Virus record (IMG/VR): IMGVR_UViG_3300042988_000510
Span: 1-64,000 of that record
Length of the DNA: 64,000 nt
Origin: a virus
Reading direction: 5' to 3' (one strand)
Positions within the stretch are counted from its first letter, which is position 1. Each line of letters opens with the position of its first letter. Below are positions 32,279-39,899 of this stretch, piece after piece. The position numbers and the translations under genes are program-made. Under the pieces are notes generated by a model, which was not told the DNA's origin, did not search any database, and worked only from the letters and a program-made list of their open reading frames with translations.

Positions 32279-32519
32279 ACCGGGAGCCACAGACTCAATC
32301 CCGGTACCAATTACGATGCGGAGTAGGTTGGGGGTTCCTGGCCGTTGCCGGGGGAACCCGGCCCGCATCACTTATTTGGGCTGGCAGTTGAGACCGGTCA
32401 TTGGGCCAATGGACGGAAAGCCACTCGCGGGGGAGCTACCGACAAGCCCTTAATCCCGGGGCGCTGCGCGGGTCGCCACCGCAAGCAGCCCGAATCGACC
32501 GCCGGAGCGTATCTCCGGC
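32279..32519. ncRNA. Structured non-coding stretch before the tRNA
   Basis: No convincing ORF lies in 32262-32529. Stems visible: ACCGGGA/TCCCGGT (32279-32305); nested GATGCGG/CCGCATC (32315-32321 with 32363-32369) around GGGTTCC/GGAACCC (32332-32338 with 32353-32359); and GCCGGAG/CTCCGGC (32501-32519, 5-nt loop). Could be an RNA, a processed tRNA precursor leader, or a cos/packaging site after the terminase genes. Strand unknown. Confidence 0.45.
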
Positions 32520-32529
32520 AACCAATGCC

Positions 32530-32605
32530 GCCGGGCTCGTTCAAACGGTAGGACGTCGCATCCGTAATGCGAATGTTGGGGGTTCGACTCCCTCGCCTGG
32601 CTCCA
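32530..32605 (+). tRNA. tRNA-Thr (anticodon CGT)
   Basis: 76 nt with encoded CCA. Acceptor GCCGGGC/GCCTGGC pairs over 7 bp with one GU. D arm GTTC/GGAC has the standard GG in the loop. The anticodon stem TCGCA/TGCGA is perfect, loop TCCGTAA; T arm GGGGG-TTCGACT-CCCTC. The anticodon CGT reads ACG (Thr); the body resembles E. coli tRNA-Thr(CGU). Position 33, normally U, is C. The discriminator base is T. It could supplement codon use or be an attachment-site remnant. Confidence 0.85.
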
Positions 32606-32608
32606 ACT

Positions 32609-32632
32609 TCGTGACGACATACTGACCAAAAC
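32609..32632 (+). promoter_or_regulatory. Late-motif site b
   Basis: TCGTGACGACATACTGACC, 4 nt after the tRNA CCA end and 40 nt before the portal ATG; TAGGG serves as ribosome site. Confidence 0.55.
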
Positions 32633-32648
32633 ACCATAGGGTCATCCC

Positions 32649-34355
32649 ATGTCCGACGCACTCCAGACCGCATTCGACTTTCAGGCTCCAGCCGACGAAC
32701 GCCAGCAGGCGCACACCGAGGCGACCCAGGACGCACTGAACAAGGGGCTGTCCAGCCTTATCCCGCCTGCCGACCTGATGCCGGTCATTGACTGGATCAA
32801 TCAGGACCTGGAGGATCAGGCCATGGCCAAGGCGATGAACAACGTCGTGCAGTTCCCTGGTGGCCGCCAGCGTGACAAGAAAGCCGGCATGAAGTCGGTG
32901 CATCTGGATGATCTGCAACTGTTGATCCGGGGCGAGTGGTATGAGAAGCCTGGCTTCCTGTCACCCGAGGCGATGCGGACCATGATCCAGCAGACGCCGA
33001 TCCTGTCGGCGATTGTCGGCACTCGCATCCGCCAGGTGACACGCTTCTGCCGACCGCAGGAGAGCGGGCGCGGGCCGGGGTTCGAGATTCGCCATGTCGA
33101 CCGCGACCGCGAACTGACTGAATCCGAGCGCGAGTCCGTTATCGTCATGCAGAAGTTTTTCTCGAACTGCGGCATGGAGTTTGATGCACGGCGGCGGCGG
33201 GCGCTCAAGCGCGACAACCTCACCGCGTTCATGTCCAAGCTGGTCCGGGACTCATTGACCATGGACATGACCGCCATCGAAACCGAGATGAAGCGGGACC
33301 GATCCAAGGGTATCGACGGGCTGTATGCCATCGACGGCGCCACGATTCGCCTGTGCGACGAAGACGGCTACCATGGGGATGATTCCATCGTGGCCCTGCA
33401 AGTCGTCAACGGCGCGGTCAGGACGGCTTACACGCCGTTCGATATCATCACCGAGGTGCGCAACCCGCGATCCGACATCGTCATCGGTGGTTATGGGCTG
33501 AGCGAGACGGAGTTGCTGATCAAGGTCACCACTGGTCTGCTCAACGTCCTGAACCTCAACGCCGACTATTTCAACAAGAACTCGATCCCTCCTGGCGTGC
33601 TGCATCTGCATGGCAACTATGCCCAGGAGGACCTGAGCGCATTCCGACGCTACTGGCGAGCGATGATTACCGGTGGCGGCGGCCCTGGCTCCAGCCGGTT
33701 CAGCATGCCGGTGCTGGTGTCCAAGGACCAGGAGTCCAAGGCATCATTCGAGAAGTTCGGGGTGGACGTCGACGACATGCTGTTCGGCAAGTTTGTCACC
33801 TTCCTGACCTCGATTGCCTGCTCGATCTATGCGATGGACCCGAGCGAGATTTCCTTCGAGTCGTTCACCGCCGGCCGGGCGCCGCTGTCTGGTAGCGACA
33901 CCACCGAGAAACTGGCGTCCAGTGTCGACAAGGGGCTGCGGCCGTTGCTGACCTATTTCGAGGACGTGTTCTCGGATTACGTCGTGTCGACCTTCGACAG
34001 CAACTACTGCTTCAGGTGGACCGGGTTGGACGAGGACGACCGGCAGGTGACCGAGGAGCGGGCGCGGCTGGTGCTCACTGTCAATGAGCTACGGGCTCAG
34101 GAGGGGTATGAGAAGCTGGAGGGTCCGTTGGGTGACGCCCCGCTGAATCCTTCCCTGGTTGGGCCTTGGATGCAAATGGCCCAGGCCGGGATGGGTGAGG
34201 ATGTTCCCGGCACCACCGAGGGCGAGGATGGGCAGGAAGGGCAAGCATCACCCGAGGCCGAGGCGCAACTGAATGAGATCGACAGCCTGGCCAGTCAGGT
34301 GGGTGAGGACTTCTGGAAGTCCATGACCGGCGCGACGGTGTTTAAGTTGGGTTAG
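32649..34355 (+). CDS. Portal protein
   Basis: 568 aa. Forms the dodecameric ring through which terminase pumps DNA. Portal-like features: PILSAIVGTRIRQVTRFCRP near residue 115, GLLNVLNLNADYFNKNSIPP, GVLHLHGNYAQEDLSAFRRY and the DPSEISFESFTAGR segment. The C-terminus is acidic and disordered (GTTEGEDGQEGQ). It follows late-motif site b. Its 3' end overlaps the convergent minus-strand gene by 14 nt. Confidence 0.88.
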   Translation: MSDALQTAFDFQAPADERQQAHTEATQDALNKGLSSLIPPADLMPVIDWINQDLEDQAMAKAMNNVVQFPGGRQRDKKAGMKSVHLDDLQLLIRGEWYEKPGFLSPEAMRTMIQQTPILSAIVGTRIRQVTRFCRPQESGRGPGFEIRHVDRDRELTESERESVIVMQKFFSNCGMEFDARRRRALKRDNLTAFMSKLVRDSLTMDMTAIETEMKRDRSKGIDGLYAIDGATIRLCDEDGYHGDDSIVALQVVNGAVRTAYTPFDIITEVRNPRSDIVIGGYGLSETELLIKVTTGLLNVLNLNADYFNKNSIPPGVLHLHGNYAQEDLSAFRRYWRAMITGGGGPGSSRFSMPVLVSKDQESKASFEKFGVDVDDMLFGKFVTFLTSIACSIYAMDPSEISFESFTAGRAPLSGSDTTEKLASSVDKGLRPLLTYFEDVFSDYVVSTFDSNYCFRWTGLDEDDRQVTEERARLVLTVNELRAQEGYEKLEGPLGDAPLNPSLVGPWMQMAQAGMGEDVPGTTEGEDGQEGQASPEAEAQLNEIDSLASQVGEDFWKSMTGATVFKLG

Positions 34356-34719
34356 GCTTGTCCAAGAACGGCTGGATTTCTTCCTCGTAGACCTGTTCCC
34401 AGTCGCCGCCGAGCATTTCCTGTGCGGCGGCTTTGAGGAATTCCTCGCGGGACAGGCCGGTATCGTAGAGGGTTTCCTGGTTCAGGAATTGGGGCTCGAG
34501 CCCGCGATTGTCGGCCAAGTTGCGCAGGTAGACCCGAGGGAATACCCGGGAGTCCGGTTCTGAGTCCGGGTAGATGGCTGCGGCCATGGCCGTGAGTTCG
34601 GCTTGCAGTATCAGGATGTCATCACTTTTCTCGGGGGCATCCGGCAGCACGTCATAGAGCAGGGCGGCGGCCTCATGCGGGGCGAAATGGGTCAGGGTTC
34701 GGAAGTAGGTCATATCCAT
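34342..34719 (-). CDS. Unknown protein, 125 aa, in leftward cassette
   Basis: It begins MDMTYFRTLTHFAPHEAAAL and is helical and acidic. No family. Last gene of a four-gene minus-strand cassette wedged between portal and MuF-type head genes. Confidence 0.65.
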   Translation of the reverse strand: MDMTYFRTLTHFAPHEAAALLYDVLPDAPEKSDDILILQAELTAMAAAIYPDSEPDSRVFPRVYLRNLADNRGLEPQFLNQETLYDTGLSREEFLKAAAQEMLGGDWEQVYEEEIQPFLDKPNPT

Positions 34720-34728
34720 GGCTGTTTC

Positions 34729-35079
34729 TCAGGTTTTCTGCCCGGGCAGGGCTTGTGCGGCGTACTGTAGCACCTCGACAAAGTGTCCGAGCGACCCGAC
34801 GTGGCCCCAGGTGACATCGTCTGGGCTGGAGCCGTAGTGGTCGTCGTGGGACTCGTGGATGCGGTTCAGGAGTTCCTCTGCCTCCGCATATAGGACCATG
34901 TACCTGTCGAGGGGTTGGATGGAGTTGGGCGATGGCTGTTGCTTTTCGGTTTGCAGCAGTTCCAGCAGACGGATGAGTTCGTTCTCGCAGCATCCGTCCA
35001 AGCCGGGACCACTGATGAAGCCATCAATGATGTCGAACCCGGCTTGCTCTGCGAGTTGGTGGAGGGTTTGGTGTTTCAT
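34729..35079 (-). CDS. Unknown protein, 116 aa
   Basis: It begins MKHQTLHQLAEQAGFDIIDG, a small alpha/beta protein without recognisable domain. ATGA coupling to the gene before it. Confidence 0.65.
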   Translation of the reverse strand: MKHQTLHQLAEQAGFDIIDGFISGPGLDGCCENELIRLLELLQTEKQQPSPNSIQPLDRYMVLYAEAEELLNRIHESHDDHYGSSPDDVTWGHVGSLGHFVEVLQYAAQALPGQKT

Positions 35080-35384
35080 GGGGTTTCTCCGGTGGCGGCG
35101 GCTATGGCTGCGCGAATCTTGTCGGCGGCAAGGACCTGTCGCGCATATTTGCTTGCACCTCCCTCGTTGGCTGATGTTTGGGGAACAATGCCGCAGTCAA
35201 CTGCCTCAATCAGTGCCTCAAGCATCTCAGGCGCGGCGGCCATTAGCTTGGCGTTTGCCATTTCAGTATGCCGGTCCAGGCGTCGCCACAACTCGGCGAT
35301 TGCCATTTTTCCGGCAAATACCTCAAGCGATGTCGGCGTGCGATCTTCGACTATGTGCCATGGTCCCGGCGTATGCTTACTCAT
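35076..35384 (-). CDS. 'MSKHTPGPW' family phage protein, 102 aa
   Basis: MSKHTPGPWHIVEDRTPTSL and NAKLMAAAPEMLEALIEAVD place it in a very common, functionally unknown phage family. The next gene upstream is a paralog: both share NAKLxAAAPE and end ATGET. Confidence 0.75.
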   Translation of the reverse strand: MSKHTPGPWHIVEDRTPTSLEVFAGKMAIAELWRRLDRHTEMANAKLMAAAPEMLEALIEAVDCGIVPQTSANEGGASKYARQVLAADKIRAAIAAATGETP

Positions 35385-35658
35385 TGGTTTCTCCTGTGGC
35401 CCTAGCTATGGCTGCACGGGCTTGGTCGTAGCATCCATCTGCGCCTCCGCCAGGGTAGCTTGACAACCAATTAAGCGACCGCTGAAGAACCGCAAGAAGC
35501 TCAGGCGCGGCCGCGAACAATTTCGCATTCGCAGCGCAGGTTTCCTCTGGGCTGTAGTCGACCCGGATCATGAAGTCACCGATGATCTTGTCATTGGCGT
35601 CCAGCACGGTGATCTGGTACGGGCCGACGATCTTGAATGGGGCGGGGCTGTGGGGCAT
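35377..35658 (-). CDS. Paralog of the 'MSKHTPGPW' family, 93 aa
   Basis: MPHSPAPFKIVGPYQITVLD, NAKLFAAAPELLAVLQRSLN. First gene of the cassette, with GGAGG 8 nt upstream of the ATG. Diverged duplicate of its neighbour; function unknown. Confidence 0.7.
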   Translation of the reverse strand: MPHSPAPFKIVGPYQITVLDANDKIIGDFMIRVDYSPEETCAANAKLFAAAPELLAVLQRSLNWLSSYPGGGADGCYDQARAAIARATGETNE

Positions 35659-35685
35659 GGTTTCCTCCTGTGATTTCTTGTGGCC

Positions 35686-35713
35686 AGAATAGCACTGCTA
35701 TTCGGCCTGTCAA
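35686..35713 (-). promoter_or_regulatory. Leftward promoter with operator in the spacer
   Basis: On minus: -35 TTGACA (35708-35713), 16-bp spacer, extended -10 TGC-TATTCT (TATTCT at 35686-35691). The perfect operator TAGC-ACT-GCTA (35690-35700) overlaps spacer and -10. The palindrome extends outward to GGCC on both sides. Confidence 0.7.
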
Positions 35714-35732
35714 GCGCAATCACTCGGTTTTG

Positions 35733-35753
35733 TCGTGATGCCATCATGATTCC
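35733..35753 (+). promoter_or_regulatory. Late-motif site c
   Basis: TCGTGATGCCATCATGATTC begins exactly 21 nt before the ATG at 35754, with no Shine-Dalgarno sequence between. It is back-to-back with the leftward operator promoter. Confidence 0.5.
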
Positions 35754-36896
35754 ATGACCCTTCTACTCGATATCACCGACCTTCCGGCCCAGTACGCTAA
35801 CTCGGGGCTGGACCTCATGCACAAGGCCATGGCCGAGGGCGCTGACGGCTTTGTGCCGCACGAAAACCCGTACCTGACCCAGTTGGTCGAGGTGTTCCAT
35901 CAACGCGGCGTGACGCAGCTTGACGCGATGTGGGGCGAGTTACTGGACATCCTGCACGGCAGGCATCCGTTCGACCCGAACGCGGCGCATGGCCGCCTGA
36001 CGCAGGCGGAACTATCGCTTCTGGAGCAGTTGCTGAAAATGGGCGACCCAGATCAGTACACAGTCAACGACTGGATGTTGCTGGTCGACTACTGGCTGGA
36101 GCGGTATCTGCCTCCGACCTTCGCGGTCACCCAGGCGACCTGGCTGACGACACGGGCTGTTTTTATGGGGCGGCTGCAGGCGGTTATGGCCAAGCCAGCC
36201 GATATTGATCAGGCTCTGTCCCTGGCTCCGGCCCAGCCGATGACGGCGCCGATTGCTAAGGTCATCGAGTTCGGTCAGGCGCACGCTACCGAGAGCATCG
36301 TGTCCCTGGGTGATGCCGCCAAGCACAAGGTCAAGAACGCCATCATCAACCATCTCGAGGAGCAGTCCCTGGCGGGGAAGCAGTTCACGACCGGGCTGGA
36401 AGGTTTGCAGTCCAAGCTGTTCGATCAGTTTGGCGACATGAACAAGGATTGGCGCCGGATCGCCATCACCGAGACCGGCGAGATGGCCAATCAGGCGTTT
36501 GTGGCCGGGCAGCCGCCGGGCGCCAAGCTCAAGCGCATCGAGATGTACCGCGATGCCTGCCCGTTCTGCACCAAGATCAACGGGCTGATTGTCACCGTGG
36601 TTCCGCCGGATCAGCGGTTCAAAAATCCGTGGACGCATGTTTGGGTTGGCAAGACCAACATAGGCCGGTCGTCCAGCCCTATGAAGAAGGTGGGCGACAA
36701 GCTGGTCCCGCGTTCGCCCGATGAAATGTGGTGGCCTGCTGCCGGTTTGCAACACCCGAACTGCAGGGGCTCATGGGTGCCAGAACTGGTGGTTCAGCCT
36801 GGGGATGATCCAGAGTTCCACGACTATCTCAAAAACTTATGGCAATCTGCGGATAGCCAACCCACAACGGAGACCGAAGATGCTGCTGTTCTTTAA
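35754..36896 (+). CDS. MuF-like minor head protein
   Basis: 380 aa. The C-terminal third is a phage Mu F/SPP1 gp7-type head morphogenesis domain: DWRRIAITETGEMANQAFVA, RIEMYRDACPFCTKINGL and HPNCRG. Such proteins bind the portal inside the prohead and are linked to injected effectors. N-terminal residues 1-150 are helical. The gene overlaps the following small gene by 17 nt. Confidence 0.8.
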   Translation: MTLLLDITDLPAQYANSGLDLMHKAMAEGADGFVPHENPYLTQLVEVFHQRGVTQLDAMWGELLDILHGRHPFDPNAAHGRLTQAELSLLEQLLKMGDPDQYTVNDWMLLVDYWLERYLPPTFAVTQATWLTTRAVFMGRLQAVMAKPADIDQALSLAPAQPMTAPIAKVIEFGQAHATESIVSLGDAAKHKVKNAIINHLEEQSLAGKQFTTGLEGLQSKLFDQFGDMNKDWRRIAITETGEMANQAFVAGQPPGAKLKRIEMYRDACPFCTKINGLIVTVVPPDQRFKNPWTHVWVGKTNIGRSSSPMKKVGDKLVPRSPDEMWWPAAGLQHPNCRGSWVPELVVQPGDDPEFHDYLKNLWQSADSQPTTETEDAAVL

Positions 36897-37266
36897 AGCC
36901 CACGTCAAAACCTACACCCGCAAGGACGGGACCGTCGTCAAGGAGCACGATGATAAACGCCATGCTGCCGGAGCGAAGCCTTCGACTTCGCCCAAGGGTG
37001 GCGCCAAGAAGTTACCCGGTCATTGGATGGATGCGCATGACCACGCAGTCGAAGCGTCGTATGCTGCGTGGAATCACGGGGAGCCGCATGAGGATGCGAT
37101 CAAGTCGCTCAAGAACAGCATCAAGCACCACAGGGCTGCGGCCAAGGCCGCAGTGGATGCCGGGGACGATGATGCTGCGCAACTGCATCTAGGCAAGGTC
37201 AAAAATCACCAGCGGTCGATTCAGCAGCATGAGGACCATATGAAAAGATCGAAGGGGGATGGGTGA
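36880..37266 (+). CDS. Small virion-associated candidate with KAH-YTRKDGT motif, 128 aa
   Basis: The N-terminus MLLFFKAHVKTYTRKDGTVV matches the motif repeated in the 758-aa effector (KAHNKGYTRKDGT). The rest is His/Lys/Ala-rich and helical (SIKHHRAAAKAAVDAGDDDA). The shared tag suggests targeting to the capsid interior; function unknown. Confidence 0.6.
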   Translation: MLLFFKAHVKTYTRKDGTVVKEHDDKRHAAGAKPSTSPKGGAKKLPGHWMDAHDHAVEASYAAWNHGEPHEDAIKSLKNSIKHHRAAAKAAVDAGDDDAAQLHLGKVKNHQRSIQQHEDHMKRSKGDG

Positions 37267-37601
37267 TGTTGCTGCTGTTCAAATCACGCACACCCGAGAC
37301 CCGTGCCGAACTGGCCAAGGAGCACAAGCGACTGGTGGCCGTGCTCCGCTCCCCCTCGCACAAGGACGACCTGGAGGAGGCTGATAAGCAGGAGGAAGAG
37401 CTTGAGGAGTACGACCTGGCCAAGGCCATCACCCGCAGTCGGGCCGACTCGGCGCTCAACTACCGGCTGCAGATGATCGATGCGCAGTTGGGTCCGTTGG
37501 CGGCGGCGTCCAATGTCGACCCGGCGTCCCGGGCACGCTATGAGTCCCTCGTTCAGGAACGCTATACCATCATGGTCGCATTGGGGGATGCGAGTATTTA
37601 G
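37266..37601 (+). CDS. Helical coiled-coil protein, 111 aa
   Basis: ATG at 37266 or GTG at 37263, the latter overlapping the previous stop. Charged coiled coil (KHKRLVAVLRSPSHKDDLEE, then ADKQEEELEEYDLAK). No family. End of the MuF unit, just before an operator promoter. Confidence 0.6.
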   Translation: MLLLFKSRTPETRAELAKEHKRLVAVLRSPSHKDDLEEADKQEEELEEYDLAKAITRSRADSALNYRLQMIDAQLGPLAAASNVDPASRARYESLVQERYTIMVALGDASI

Positions 37602-37604
37602 TTC

Positions 37605-37632
37605 TTGCTTCTGTGAATAGCATTGCTATTAT
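37605..37632 (+). promoter_or_regulatory. Promoter with operator before the DUF6876-like gene
   Basis: -35 TTGCTT (37605-37610), 16-bp spacer, extended -10 TGC-TATTAT (TATTAT at 37627-37632), perfect operator TAGC-ATT-GCTA (37618-37628) on top. Confidence 0.65.
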
Positions 37633-37665
37633 GTGCGCGTGTTCAATTCAACCAAGAGACGCGCC

Positions 37666-38082
37666 ATGACTGACCTTCAATCCCAACTCAACCAGTTCAC
37701 TGGAACCGAGACCTACCACCGTCACTTTATCAGCCGCCGGCTGCAGTGGACCGATGGTGTCGAGTTCTTCGCCAAGCATGCTAAGGCGTACTGGCTGATC
37801 GATGCCATTGCCATATGTGTGAACGGCCGTAATGGGCCGGTGCCCGATGCCGTTCCCTGTAAGGGTCCTTTCGGCATCGTCGTGCTTGATGTTGTCGAAA
37901 ACGACAGTAGTCGCTTTGCCATGCTGCAGGTTCTGTCCGACTACGACGAAAACGACGAAAGCGTCGGCGATCAGCTTTGGTCGGCGATTATCGGGGGTAC
38001 CGACTGCCTGGTCGGTCGGTGGCTTTTCTATCTTGTGGCCAACGACCAGCACGTCGTCATGATGCTGCCAAAGGAGTATTGA
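37666..38082 (+). CDS. DUF6876-like protein, 138 aa
   Basis: LNQFTGTETYHRHF, TDGVEFFAKHAKAYWLIDAI and VNDQHVVMMLPKEY-like elements resemble a family of unknown function (DUF6876, from memory) common on plasmids and integrated elements. I start at ATG 37666, preceded by AGAGA; a GTG at 37633 is open upstream. First gene of an operator-controlled cassette ending in a methyltransferase. Confidence 0.65.
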   Translation: MTDLQSQLNQFTGTETYHRHFISRRLQWTDGVEFFAKHAKAYWLIDAIAICVNGRNGPVPDAVPCKGPFGIVVLDVVENDSSRFAMLQVLSDYDENDESVGDQLWSAIIGGTDCLVGRWLFYLVANDQHVVMMLPKEY

Positions 38083-38085
38083 GCC

Positions 38086-38289
38086 ATGAAAACCCTGCAA
38101 ACCGTGAACGGGCACCAAGTGGTGATCCACGATATGAACGGCACTGGGTCATTCCCGATCAAGGGTACGATCATGAAAAAGCCACCGCATGACGGGAATC
38201 CGCTCAGGTATGAGATTTGGCAGGCCAATGGGCGCGTCAGTGTGTTCAACCCGTCTGGGTGGGATTTGGTCATGGAGGCACGGTCATGA
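38086..38289 (+). CDS. Unknown small protein, 67 aa
   Basis: A small beta-rich protein (MKTLQTVNGHQVVIHDMNGT). No family. ATGA overlap to the methyltransferase gene. Confidence 0.6.
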   Translation: MKTLQTVNGHQVVIHDMNGTGSFPIKGTIMKKPPHDGNPLRYEIWQANGRVSVFNPSGWDLVMEARS

Positions 38290-39815
38290 GCGAGTTGGTC
38301 GAGTCTTTCGAGTTTTTCGCGCCCGTGTCCACCGGCATGATCGAGGGCATGGTGGCAGGCTATCAGGCCATGCGCCACAAGATCGAACAGGTGGCTGCCC
38401 TGTTCCAGGGTGACAGGGCCAAGGTGGTCGACTACTTCATTGACGGCAATCGCCGGATGGATAATTCGCGCTATTCCAGCCTATCGGCCGAGCAGATATT
38501 CCGGCTTGACGGCGCTGTGGCATCGCTCAATGCCGAGTATTGGCGCCGGGCCATGGCGGCTACCGACGTCTGGGATTACATGCCACAGGCGCGGCGGGAC
38601 GAGTGGAACAAATCCATCCTGGATATGACCTGCCCCGACTTCGAGGAAGAAACGGTGCGGGCCACGCTCCAAACCCTGATCCACAGCCGCGCCAAGTTCT
38701 TCGCTGAGCGGGTCGACGGCATCTTTCGGGCGCTGTCGCATGAGCATGTCACCAACAACCCGATGGGGTTCGGCAAGCGCATGATCATCAACTACGCCAT
38801 GGATGGCTTTGGCTCGATCAACAGCAGCCGGGCCGGGTATGTGAACGACTTGCGGTGTGTCATCGCCAAATTCATGGGCCGGGATGAACCGGGCTGGGGG
38901 GCGTCCACCCACATGGTCCGCGACCTGAAGTCGTGCTTTGGCGAGTGGCGGCCGGTCGATGGCAATGCCTTCCGCATCCGGCTGTACAAGAAGGGCACGG
39001 TGCATCTGGAGGTGCATCCGGATATGGCTTGGCGCCTGAACGCGGTGCTGGCCAGTCTGTACCCGGCTGCGATCCCTTCGCAGTTCCGCACACCACCGAA
39101 GACCAAGCCCAAGGACTTTGTCCTGATGGACCGGCCGTTACCGTTTGCCGTGATCGAGGCGCTCTATAACTCGCGGGAGTTCCCGGGCAACAAGATTTCC
39201 TGCTACATCAGCGATAAGCATCTGCGGGCTGAGGTCGGGCATGTGCTGGAGGCGATTGGCGGGGTGCATGTGGGGCTGGGCGATTACCAGTTCGACTTCA
39301 ATCCCAAGGAAGTGATTCAGGAGATCGCCCGCACTGGCTGCATTCCGGACTCGCGCAGCTATCAGTTCTACCCGACGCCGGCCGATCTGGCCGAGAAGGC
39401 GGTGGAGTTGGCTGACATTGGTCCCGAGCACGCCTGCCTGGAGCCCAGCGCCGGCAATGGTGGGCTGGCGGATTTCATGCCCAAGGACCGCACGACCTGT
39501 ATCGAACTTAACGACCTGCGCTGCAAGGTGCTGGATGCCAAAGGCCACAGATGGATGCAGGCCGATTTCCTCGCGCTCGATCTGAACGAGCGATATGACC
39601 GCATCGTCATGAACCCGCCATTTGCTGATAACCGCTGGTGGCGGCACACTGAGAAAGCCGTGAGCCTGCTGAAACCCGGCGGCCGGCTGGTGGCCATCTT
39701 GCCGGAGTCTGCCAAAAAGTCCGACCTGCTACCCGGCGTGGTTAAGCACTGGCACGGTCCATGGTCATTCCCGGGCACGTCCATATCGGTGGTGATGCTG
39801 GTGGTTTTCACTTAA
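38286..39815 (+). CDS. DUF4942-type protein with N6-adenine methyltransferase domain
   Basis: 509 aa. The N-terminal 330 residues resemble DUF4942 (FSAVS-type helical region, GFGKRMIINYAMDGFGSINS, WRPVDGNAFRIRLYKKGTVH). The C-terminal part is an AdoMet methyltransferase: YQFYPTPADLAEKAVELADI, LEPSAGNGGLADFMP (motif I) and YDRIVMNPPF (motif IV), in gamma order. Second DNA methylase of the window, distinct in class from the beta enzyme at 14950. A terminator follows. Confidence 0.82.
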   Translation: MSELVESFEFFAPVSTGMIEGMVAGYQAMRHKIEQVAALFQGDRAKVVDYFIDGNRRMDNSRYSSLSAEQIFRLDGAVASLNAEYWRRAMAATDVWDYMPQARRDEWNKSILDMTCPDFEEETVRATLQTLIHSRAKFFAERVDGIFRALSHEHVTNNPMGFGKRMIINYAMDGFGSINSSRAGYVNDLRCVIAKFMGRDEPGWGASTHMVRDLKSCFGEWRPVDGNAFRIRLYKKGTVHLEVHPDMAWRLNAVLASLYPAAIPSQFRTPPKTKPKDFVLMDRPLPFAVIEALYNSREFPGNKISCYISDKHLRAEVGHVLEAIGGVHVGLGDYQFDFNPKEVIQEIARTGCIPDSRSYQFYPTPADLAEKAVELADIGPEHACLEPSAGNGGLADFMPKDRTTCIELNDLRCKVLDAKGHRWMQADFLALDLNERYDRIVMNPPFADNRWWRHTEKAVSLLKPGGRLVAILPESAKKSDLLPGVVKHWHGPWSFPGTSISVVMLVVFT

Positions 39816-39839
39816 CGCTTTTCCTGTGAGGCGATCCTT

Positions 39840-39865
39840 GCCCGGCTTCGGTCGGGCTTTTTTTT
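39840..39865 (+). terminator. Rho-independent terminator
   Basis: GCCCG (39840-39844), 8-nt loop, CGGGC (39853-39857), then eight T. It ends the methylase cassette; late-motif site d follows 14 nt later. Confidence 0.85.
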
Positions 39866-39878
39866 GCCCGGTGGAAAA

Positions 39879-39899
39879 TCGTGACGCCACCATGGCGGC
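39879..39899 (+). promoter_or_regulatory. Late-motif site d
   Basis: TCGTGACGCCACCATGGCGG begins 21 nt before ATG 39900, directly after a terminator. No Shine-Dalgarno sequence; TGACGCCA-CCA-TGGCGGCA is a near palindrome. Confidence 0.55.

Noticed and set aside
32262-32529. Second tRNA or tmRNA upstream of tRNA-Thr
   Set aside because: Stems are present but no D/anticodon/T-arm order, TTCRA loop or tag frame could be found.
32398-32736. Minus-strand frame across the tRNA
   Set aside because: Contains SRTPN-type sequence produced by translating the antisense of a tRNA T arm; a known annotation artefact.
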